Shown piece by piece: positions 1 to 5,638 of a stretch of 7,348 nt of DNA. The notes below the pieces were generated by a model. The model was not told the origin of the DNA and did not search any database. It saw only the letters and a list, made by a program, of their open reading frames with translations. The position numbers were made by a program, and so were the translations under genes. Every line of letters begins with the position of its first letter. Within the stretch, counting starts at the first letter, position 1. This DNA is from Armatimonadota bacterium. Its GTDB lineage: Bacteria > Armatimonadota > Zipacnadia > Zipacnadales > UBA11051. The stretch spans positions 1 through 7,348 of the forward strand of contig JAUWOG010000111.1 of the NCBI GenBank assembly GCA_030612305.1. Reading direction: 5' to 3'.

Positions 1-389
1 GCGGCCAGTGCGCATCCCTGCTTCAGGTCGGCGATCGTCGCCTGCCACTGCTCGAGGTCACATTCCTCGGAGTTGGCTGGGCCGGCCCACATGCGAATCG
101 CCGGCGCGCCGAGCGTCTCGGCTATTGCCAGATCGGCCTTGACGTCGGCGAGGAATTCGTCGGTCGCCGCGCGGGTGTAGGAGCCGTACTGCGGCGCGGC
201 AATGCCTGCCGCCGACATCGCTTCCGCTATCCTCGCCACATGGTCAAGGTCGGCGGGGTCGGCCAGGTGCGGTGCCTGGCCCCATACTTCAATCCCCTCG
301 GCTCCGACCCGTGCCGCCGTCTCGACGACCGCGAAGATGTCCATCCGTTCTTTCCAGATGATGCTGCATATTGCCGCCTTCAAGTCCAT
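1..389 (-). CDS. Sugar phosphate isomerase/epimerase-like TIM barrel protein, C-terminus cut by window edge
   Basis: The N-terminal 129 residues are visible; the gene continues past the left edge. The protein starts MDLKAAICSIIW, has AARVGAEGIEVWG at about residues 25-37, then a helix, an AAGIAAPQYGSY strand at 60-71, and an LGAPAIRMWAGP segment at 93-104. This order (short first strand, G-x-E at the end of strand 2, GA-x-x-x-R in strand 4) is typical of the xylose isomerase-like / AP endonuclease 2 TIM barrel superfamily, whose members isomerise or epimerise sugars, inositols or hydroxypyruvate; many have no assigned substrate. Metal-binding residues lie mostly in the missing half. The ATG at 389 is chosen because GAGG lies just upstream (GTAGAGGAGG directly before ATG, rather tight) and because it gives the normal family N-terminus. 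It is the last visible gene of the minus-strand cluster, 89 nt after the AIM24-family gene. The family call is firm; the substrate is unknown. Confidence 0.85.
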   Translation of the reverse strand, partial: MDLKAAICSIIWKERMDIFAVVETAARVGAEGIEVWGQAPHLADPADLDHVARIAEAMSAAGIAAPQYGSYTRAATDEFLADVKADLAIAETLGAPAIRMWAGPANSEECDLEQWQATIADLKQGCALA

Positions 390-400
390 CCTCCTCTACA

Positions 401-434
401 AGGGCGCCCGCATCCCGATGGACACCGGCGCCCT
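401..434 (-). repeat. 8-bp perfect inverted repeat between the AIM24-like and isomerase-like genes
   Basis: AGGGCGCC at 401-408 pairs exactly with GGCGCCCT at 427-434, leaving an 18-nt loop. On the minus-strand transcript this GC-rich hairpin would form after the AIM24-family gene and end 11 nt before the isomerase start. There is no following U-run, so it is not a standard intrinsic terminator; it could modulate readthrough, protect an mRNA end, or be chance in GC-rich DNA. Nothing else is recognised in the 390-478 gap. Confidence 0.3.
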
Positions 435-478
435 CCATGACGAGTATCCTGCACGTTGGTTCTCGGCAGTGTGCCTGC

Positions 479-1162
479 TCAGTCCCTCGACTTGGGCAGG
501 AACGGTATGATCCGCTGCGCCAGGTTGGAGATGGGCATGGTCTGCAGCCAGAGGCGCCCCGGCCCTCGCAGCGTCGCGAGGAATATCCCCTCGCCCGCCA
601 GGAACATATTCTTGATCCCCGGCACCGTGGCAATATCGAAGTCCACCGTCGGATCGAACATCGCGACATGTCCCGGGTCCACCTTGAGAACCTGGCCCTC
701 CTGGAGATTGTACTCGACGACCTCGCCGTCAATCTCGCAGAAGGCCAGCCCCGGGCCGGTGAGCTTCTGCATGAAGATGCCCTCGCCGCCGAAGAACATT
801 GCCCCGAGCTTCTTCTGGATATGCATTTCCATCGTCACGGTGCTCTCAGCGCACATGAAGGCTTCCCGCTGCAGGATCACGGTCTCGCCTTCCTTCAGTT
901 CGAGAGGGATGATCTTGCCGGGCACCTCCGGAGTGAAGACGATGAAGGCGCTGGCCGCGTCGCACGTGTAGTCGGTCAGGAACAGCGACTCGCCGCTGAC
1001 CATGCGCTTGAGGCCACTCAGCAGCCCGCCCTTCATGTTCGTATCCATGCTGATGCCGTCGCTCATCCACGACATGCCGCCGGATTCGGTATAGATCGTC
1101 TCGCCGGTCTGCAAACGCACCTCCACCGACGGCATTACCGTGCCTCTGATTTCGTATTCCAT
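479..1162 (-). CDS. AIM24 family protein (TIGR00266-like)
   Basis: A 227-residue protein covering the whole family length. It shows the duplicated glycine-rich signature of this family: SGGMSWMSDGISMDTNMKGG at 27-46, GLKRMVSGESLFLTDY at 50-65, FTPEVPGKIIPLEL at 76-89, FGGEGIFMQKLTGPG at 124-138, and a second copy AGEGIFLATLRGPGRLWLQTMP at 189-210. The fold is a beta-rich prism-like structure; the eukaryotic namesake AIM24 is a mitochondrial protein, while bacterial members have no settled biochemical role. There is no signal peptide or membrane segment, so it is expected to be cytoplasmic. The frame is open to an ATG at 1180, but the ATG at 1162 is preferred: GGAGG sits 6 nt upstream of it and the protein then begins directly with the family start MEYEIRG. 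It lies 119 nt after MttB gene B on the same strand and may be a late gene of that operon or have its own promoter. Its link to methyl transfer is unexplained. Confidence 0.9.
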   Translation of the reverse strand: MEYEIRGTVMPSVEVRLQTGETIYTESGGMSWMSDGISMDTNMKGGLLSGLKRMVSGESLFLTDYTCDAASAFIVFTPEVPGKIIPLELKEGETVILQREAFMCAESTVTMEMHIQKKLGAMFFGGEGIFMQKLTGPGLAFCEIDGEVVEYNLQEGQVLKVDPGHVAMFDPTVDFDIATVPGIKNMFLAGEGIFLATLRGPGRLWLQTMPISNLAQRIIPFLPKSRD

Positions 1163-1188
1163 TGCATCCCTCCGCATCATTGGATTTG

Positions 1189-1202
1189 TCGGTCACGACC
1201 GA
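1189..1202. repeat. Small palindrome (6-2-6) upstream of the AIM24-family gene
   Basis: TCGGTC-AC-GACCGA is a perfect 6-bp inverted repeat with a 2-bp centre, 27-40 bp upstream of the AIM24-family start in the 119-nt gap. The 2-nt loop is too small for a good RNA hairpin, so if functional it is more likely a DNA-binding site (operator half-sites). A TAACTAT-like AT-richer stretch further upstream (around 1243-1249) could be part of a weak promoter, but no convincing -35 was seen. A site this short can arise by chance. Confidence 0.25.
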
Positions 1203-1281
1203 TCCGCGCCGGCCATGAGCCGCATCACACTACGTCCCATTCATAGTTACATTCGCGCCCCGCCCGCAGAATCCTTCCCGC

Positions 1282-2730
1282 TCAGCGCTCCCTATCGAAG
1301 CCACGGATGTGCGGATACTGCTTCCGCAGTCGCTGCGCCATCTCATCGCTGATACCATTCGGCGTGTGGTCGCGGATCGTGTCTATGGCAATCTGGCGTG
1401 CGCGCTGGGTCGCATCCGAGCAGCCCTGCGCCTCCCAGTTCTCCCGCAGGTTCCGGTCCGCCACCTGTGGCTCGAAGAACTCCGTGCGCATGTGCCGGAT
1501 GGTATGCTCTTCGGCGATGTAGTCGCCGCCCGGGCCGCGCTCGCAGATCAGATCCACCGCAAGCGTCTCGTCATTCACGCAGATGCCTTTCATCGCCCGT
1601 CCCGTCATCCCGATTATCTCGTCATCAATAACCATTTTCTCATAGGCCACCGTCAGGTCGAAATCCATGAGGCCCGCCGCGTCGTGGATATAGTGCGCGC
1701 CGGACATCATAACCAACATGTTGCTGAGGGCCGCTTCATACGCCGCCTGCGCATCCACGACCTTGGCGTCCGAAGTCCCCGCCGTCGAATACAGCGGCAA
1801 CCCCAGCGCCTGCGTCACCTGCGCGACTCCGGCATTGACCATGGCTCTCTCGATCGGGCCGGAGAGATGCTGCAGCGTGCGCATGTCCGCCGTCGAGCCG
1901 ACGCTGCCGCATATCACCGGCGCGCCCGGCACCACCGCCTGCAGCATCATTACTCCCGCCATCGTCTCCGTCACGTGCATCAGCACGTTCCCCGCCAGCG
2001 TGACCGGCGAAGTCGTCCCACACAGCGGCTCCGTCGGCACGACGACCGGCAACTGCTCGCGCGCGCAGAGGCACGCCATCTCTCCGTACGTGTCGTCAAT
2101 CTTCAGCGGCGATATGACCAGCGTGATGAACGAGATGAAGGGCCGCTGTCGGAGCCTTTCTGCGCCACCGGCAACCTCCTGCGCCATCGCGATAGCTTCG
2201 CGAAGGCCAGCCGGCGAATAGATCCCTCCCATGACATGCTTGCTGGTATTGCGCAGCGCCCAGAAGAAGCGGTTGGCGTCAATCTCATCGGGATCCGTTA
2301 TCTCATTGGGAAAGACATTGATGGTGAAGATGTCGAGATTCTCCAGCGCATCACAGAGCCGCGCACACCACGCGACATCCCTGTTCGTCGAGTGGCGGTG
2401 CTCGCCGGTCTGCGGATCAATGACATACAGAGCCGTGCCGCCGGTGCCGAGATGCACCTGTTGGTCGGCGAGGCGGCAGTCGCGCGACCCGTCGCGGCTG
2501 TAGAGTGTCACCTCCGACGGTGCTGCACTGAGAAGCTCCCGCGCCAGATGCTGCGGGATCCTCACGGTCGCGCCGTCCACTTCGGCGCCCGCCTCGGCAA
2601 GCGCCCTCCGACCGGTCGCCGCATTGACCTGCACGCCGGCCTCCCACAGTATGCGCAGCGCGCCCTCGATTATCGTCTCGACATCCTGCTCGGAAAACGG
2701 TCTGTACTGTCCGCCGGGAAGTCCCGACAT
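1282..2730 (-). CDS. Trimethylamine methyltransferase (MttB) family protein without pyrrolysine, gene B
   Basis: A 482-residue, full-length MttB-superfamily protein. Recognisable blocks are: an N-terminal helical region with ALRILWEAGVQV at 24-35; VHLGTGGTALYVIDPQTGE at 92-110; LENLDIFT at 129-136; NTSKHVMGG at 161-169; RPFISFITLVISPL at 196-209; TTSPVTLAGNVL at 239-250; STAGTSDAKVVDAQAAYEAA at 315-334; and SGAHYIHDAAGLMD at 343-356. The family is a TIM barrel that moves a methyl group from an amine to the cobalt of a partner corrinoid protein. True MttB reads an in-frame UAG as pyrrolysine; this frame has none, so it belongs to the non-pyrrolysine branch, whose studied members demethylate glycine betaine, proline betaine, carnitine or butyrobetaine. 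The substrate cannot be read from sequence. The frame extends upstream to 2844, but the ATG at 2730 has AGGAGG 8 nt before it and follows the MmgE/PrpD stop by 1 nt, indicating translational coupling. The extra 38 residues would be basic, serine-rich and atypical. Confidence 0.9.
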   Translation of the reverse strand: MSGLPGGQYRPFSEQDVETIIEGALRILWEAGVQVNAATGRRALAEAGAEVDGATVRIPQHLARELLSAAPSEVTLYSRDGSRDCRLADQQVHLGTGGTALYVIDPQTGEHRHSTNRDVAWCARLCDALENLDIFTINVFPNEITDPDEIDANRFFWALRNTSKHVMGGIYSPAGLREAIAMAQEVAGGAERLRQRPFISFITLVISPLKIDDTYGEMACLCAREQLPVVVPTEPLCGTTSPVTLAGNVLMHVTETMAGVMMLQAVVPGAPVICGSVGSTADMRTLQHLSGPIERAMVNAGVAQVTQALGLPLYSTAGTSDAKVVDAQAAYEAALSNMLVMMSGAHYIHDAAGLMDFDLTVAYEKMVIDDEIIGMTGRAMKGICVNDETLAVDLICERGPGGDYIAEEHTIRHMRTEFFEPQVADRNLRENWEAQGCSDATQRARQIAIDTIRDHTPNGISDEMAQRLRKQYPHIRGFDRER

Positions 2731-2731
2731 C

Positions 2732-4075
2732 TCAGTTCCCTCCTCTGCACAACAGCGCCGGCTTGAGCATGACCCAAAGCCGCTGTGGCCCGTCCGGCGA
2801 GGCGATAGCCGCGACCAGCTCGACGAGCTCCTCGGCCGCATCACGCCCCAGCACCGGTGTGACGAGCCGCACGAACTTGTCAGCGAGTTCCGCTCTCGTC
2901 AGCGGGCGATCCGCATCCCCGCGCGCAGGCATTAGACCGGAGTCATATTCCTTGCCATCCCGCGTGTGAATGACGACCTCACCCAGACACTCCGCCGGGA
3001 AGCGTTGTTGTATCTGCTCATCCACGTGCGTCACGACGGTCCGCGCGAGGCGCTTGATTTCCGGGTCGTCAAATGCAGGCGGCAAGACCTGCTCCGGCCC
3101 GACGGTCCCACACACTGCTGCCGCTGCCAGCGGCCACGGGATGTTGTACTGCGCCTGCTCGGTGTTCGTCGGGAGTTCGTGCGACAGTGACGCCGCCTCG
3201 GCGAAGGTCCGGAATTCAATTCGCTCTATCTCCGCGGCCTCCAGTTCGTGCGCGGCCATCACCTTGAGGACTCCGTCCACGCCAGGCTGCGCCCACCGGC
3301 AGCATGTGCAGGGCTTGAAGTACAGCTCCAACACCCGCCATCTGTCACCGAAATCGTCGTGCACATCGGCATATTCCTCGTCAAAGAAAAGGGACGGATT
3401 TCCCGTGAAGCCCTCTCTTGCCAGCAACGCCGCACACATCCCGGCATGAGCGCCCCAAGCGATGCCGTCCTTGGTCATCGCCGGCGTTGTGAGGCACCGC
3501 TCGATGGGGGAGAGAGCCGCGTGGTATTCGCCCAGCCCCAGCGCCCAGTCCATCGCCTCCGCATCAAGGCCCAACAACTTCCCCACAAGCGCCGCCGTCC
3601 CTGTTGCGCCCCACGAGCCTGAGGCATGGTAGTGTCGGTAATGCCGGTGCGTCACCACCGCCGCCCGCATCGCCACCTCATAGCCTGCCGCTATGCCGCA
3701 CAGCAGTTCCTCGCCGCTCGCACGGTCCCCCAGCGCCTGGCAGCAGTTGAGCGCCGGCATGATGAGAAATGCGCCCGGATGCCCCTTGGCAGGCCGATAG
3801 CCGTCATCGGCATCAAGGGCATTGGCAGCAACCACATTGCCGAATGCCGCGCCGCTCAGCGACACCTCCGCGCCTGTTTGCAGCAGTGTCGCCGGCCCCC
3901 GGTTGAACTCGGACTCGACGAAAGCCGCCGCACATTTGCTCGTCTCTGTCTGCGTCCCCGCTATCGCCACACCCAGACCGTCCAACACGCAAAGGGGAAG
4001 CAACCCCTTGACGCGCTCGGCCAGCCCCTCATACATGAGACTGTCCACGAACATGGCCGCTTTCGAATGCACCAC
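2732..4075 (-). CDS. MmgE/PrpD family protein (2-methylcitrate dehydratase-like lyase/epimerase)
   Basis: A 447-residue protein of normal family length. Family blocks in order: VLDGLGVAIAGT at 30-41; GAAFGNVVAANALDADDGYRPAKGHPGAFLIMPAL at 75-109; GYEVAMRAA at 131-139; SWGATGTAAL at 154-163; TKDGIAWGAHAGMCAALLA at 201-219; KPCTCCRWAQPGVDG at 254-268; and the C-terminal small-domain entry TEQAQYNIPWPLAAAAV at 305-321. Relatives include 2-methylcitrate dehydratase (PrpD), cis-aconitate decarboxylase and iminodisuccinate epimerase, so an action on a carboxylic acid is likely; H99 and K202 look like the conserved active-site His and Lys, judged from memory. The usual CR-x-x-H motif reads CRWAQ, a Gln where many relatives have His, so the substrate may differ. 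The start is GTG at 4075: AGGAG lies 7 nt upstream, inside the end of MttB gene A, whose TGA is only 3 nt away. A second GTG follows directly but is spaced less well. It is the middle gene of a coupled trio with MttB genes on both sides. Confidence 0.9.
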   Translation of the reverse strand: MVHSKAAMFVDSLMYEGLAERVKGLLPLCVLDGLGVAIAGTQTETSKCAAAFVESEFNRGPATLLQTGAEVSLSGAAFGNVVAANALDADDGYRPAKGHPGAFLIMPALNCCQALGDRASGEELLCGIAAGYEVAMRAAVVTHRHYRHYHASGSWGATGTAALVGKLLGLDAEAMDWALGLGEYHAALSPIERCLTTPAMTKDGIAWGAHAGMCAALLAREGFTGNPSLFFDEEYADVHDDFGDRWRVLELYFKPCTCCRWAQPGVDGVLKVMAAHELEAAEIERIEFRTFAEAASLSHELPTNTEQAQYNIPWPLAAAAVCGTVGPEQVLPPAFDDPEIKRLARTVVTHVDEQIQQRFPAECLGEVVIHTRDGKEYDSGLMPARGDADRPLTRAELADKFVRLVTPVLGRDAAEELVELVAAIASPDGPQRLWVMLKPALLCRGGN

Positions 4076-4078
4076 TTC

Positions 4079-5500
4079 TCAGCTCCTGATGTCGAAATCC
4101 CGACGTATCCTTCGGTCCACATCCTGCTCGAGCCCCGGTGCCTGGGAAGTCCGTATGATGTCGAGCGCATTTGCGCGCGCCACCACGGCGATGTCCGGCT
4201 TGCTGCTGGCTTCCCAGTGCGCTCGGCTGTCACGGTTGCTCAGTGTCGGCGCGTACGGCTCCGACCGCAGCCTCTGCAGCGTCAGATCATCGACCAGGTA
4301 ATTCCCGCGCGGCCCGACACGCTTGATGCTCTCCACCGCAAGCGCTTCCTCGCTGGTGTCAATGCCCGCCAGACACCGCCTCGCCATGCCCATTACCTCG
4401 TTGTCAATGACATACTGCTCGTAGGAGATCGTGGACATCGCTTCCAGCATCCCCGCCGCATGGTGGATGTAATTGGAGCCGGCCAGCGCCGCCTGCAGCA
4501 CCGAGAACGCCTTCTCATAGCCCGCCTGGATGTCGCTGCACTTGCTCTCAGTCAGCCCGGCCGAGTTGTAGATCGGCACGCCGTAGTATTGCGCCATCTG
4601 CGCCGCCGCGGCATTGAGCATCCCGAACTCCGGGCCGCCCCCGAGATACGAGCCGTCACGCAGATTACACATTGACGGCACCGCACCGTACAGCGCGCGC
4701 GCACCCGCCCGCGCCGTCTGCGAAAGCACTATCCCCGAAAGCAGTTCCGCATTCATCTGCACCAGTGTCCCCGCCACCGTTATCGGAGATGTCGCACCCG
4801 CCATCGGCGCTGTGGACATCACCACCGGCATGTCATGCTCGATCGCATGCAGCAGCAGCGTCGTGCTGTGCGGGTCCATCAGCAGCGGCGACACCATCCA
4901 GCAGCAGATGAACGAGACGAACGGGCGCTCTACCAGACGCCGCTTGTCTCCCGCAATCAGCGCCGCCATCGCCACCACCTCGTCCATCCCCCGAACGTCA
5001 TTCACGCCCGACATGAAGTGCTTCGTCGTATTCCACACGGCCGCATAGGCCTTGTTGACATCAATCAGCTCCAGCGGCAGGTCCTGCGGCTCAGTCGGCC
5101 TCACGAAGAAATCAATGTGCTCGAGGTTGTCAACGAGCAGCGCAATCTGCGCGATGTCACTCAACCTGCCGCTGCGCACTTCGTCGGTCTCCGGATCAAC
5201 TACGTTCAGCGCCGCCCCGCCGGTCCCCATGTGGACCTTTGTGCCGCTCAGGTGCAGGCCATTGTCCTCGTCGCGCCCGCACAGCGTCACTTCGCCCGGC
5301 GCTTTCTTCAGCGCTTCCGCCACGGCCTTCTCATGCAGATACACACGGCTGCCGTCCATCCGCGCGCCGGCCTGCTCAAACAGCCGCAGCGCTTCGGCGT
5401 GCTGACATTCGACGCCCGCCTCTGCAAGCACCCGCAGCGAAGCCCCGTGTATCCTCTCGATGTCCTTGTCAGGAAGTGGCCGGTACATGGCCTGTCTCAT
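4079..5500 (-). CDS. Trimethylamine methyltransferase (MttB) family protein without pyrrolysine, gene A
   Basis: A 473-residue, full-length MttB-superfamily protein and the first gene of the minus-strand operon. Blocks match gene B in order and position: ASLRVLAEAGVECQ at 20-33; VHMGTGGAALNVVDPETDE at 89-107; LEHIDFFVRP at 126-135; NTTKHFMSG at 157-165; ERPFVSFICCWMVSPL at 191-206; ATSPITVAGTLVQ at 236-248; NSAGLTESKCSDIQAGYEKA at 312-331; and GSNYIHHAAGMLE at 341-353. The two proteins are clearly paralogous but well diverged, so they probably use different substrates or form distinct partners. There is no in-frame UAG, which rules out the pyrrolysine mechanism. A corrinoid partner protein is required by this family and is not seen nearby. 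Start ATG at 5500: GAGGG lies about 8 nt upstream; a second in-frame ATG four codons later has poorer spacing. The stop (TGA) is 3 nt before the GTG of the MmgE/PrpD gene. The family call is firm; the substrate is open. Confidence 0.9.
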   Translation of the reverse strand: MRQAMYRPLPDKDIERIHGASLRVLAEAGVECQHAEALRLFEQAGARMDGSRVYLHEKAVAEALKKAPGEVTLCGRDEDNGLHLSGTKVHMGTGGAALNVVDPETDEVRSGRLSDIAQIALLVDNLEHIDFFVRPTEPQDLPLELIDVNKAYAAVWNTTKHFMSGVNDVRGMDEVVAMAALIAGDKRRLVERPFVSFICCWMVSPLLMDPHSTTLLLHAIEHDMPVVMSTAPMAGATSPITVAGTLVQMNAELLSGIVLSQTARAGARALYGAVPSMCNLRDGSYLGGGPEFGMLNAAAAQMAQYYGVPIYNSAGLTESKCSDIQAGYEKAFSVLQAALAGSNYIHHAAGMLEAMSTISYEQYVIDNEVMGMARRCLAGIDTSEEALAVESIKRVGPRGNYLVDDLTLQRLRSEPYAPTLSNRDSRAHWEASSKPDIAVVARANALDIIRTSQAPGLEQDVDRRIRRDFDIRS

Positions 5501-5531
5501 AGCTGTTGCCCTCTTCTGCGCTACTTTGCCC

Positions 5532-5560
5532 TTCAGTTTCGGCGTCTGTGGAGGTATGAT
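5532..5560 (+). promoter_or_regulatory. Weak candidate -10 element for the plus-strand secreted protein gene
   Basis: TATGAT at 5555-5560 (one mismatch to TATAAT) faces the plus-strand gene, with only a poor -35 (TTCAGT, 5532-5537) 17 nt upstream. It overlaps the -10 proposed for the opposite strand, so if both are used the two transcripts would compete for polymerase. It would leave a leader of roughly 70 nt. Confidence 0.2.
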
Positions 5561-5585
5561 ATAGCCCAGACCATGCCGCTGTCCA
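5556..5585 (-). promoter_or_regulatory. Candidate sigma-70-type promoter for the MttB-MmgE/PrpD operon
   Basis: On the minus strand TGGACA (5580-5585, one mismatch to TTGACA) is followed after 18 nt by TATCAT (5556-5561, one mismatch to TATAAT). It lies about 55 nt upstream of the MttB gene A start, in the only intergenic space ahead of the operon. Two hexamers of this quality in 138 nt are suggestive, not proof; the sigma factor preferences of this organism are unknown. Confidence 0.4.
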
Positions 5586-5638
5586 GACGTTACTGTCTGC
5601 CGCCGAGCAACAGCATCACAAGCACAGGGAGCCGTCGC

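Noticed and set aside
371..1246. 291-codon plus-strand open frame opposite the AIM24-family gene
   Set aside because: Shadow of the AIM24-family gene, with low-complexity Arg/His/Ala composition.
1309..2766. 485-codon open frame on the plus strand opposite MttB gene B
   Set aside because: It is antisense to a strongly supported MttB-family gene; its product is rich in Arg, His and Leu with no recognisable domain, as expected from the complement of GC-rich codons.
2731..2844. 38-residue N-terminal extension of MttB gene B
   Set aside because: It overlaps the end of the MmgE/PrpD gene, is Arg/Ser-rich and unlike the family; the ATG at 2730 has a proper Shine-Dalgarno.
3626..4675. 349-codon plus-strand open frame spanning the MmgE/PrpD - MttB gene A boundary
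   Set aside because: It is antisense to two real genes, Arg/His-rich and without family motifs.
1282..5500. Pyrrolysine-encoding (true trimethylamine) MttB
   Set aside because: Neither MttB-family frame contains an in-frame UAG; both end in TGA.
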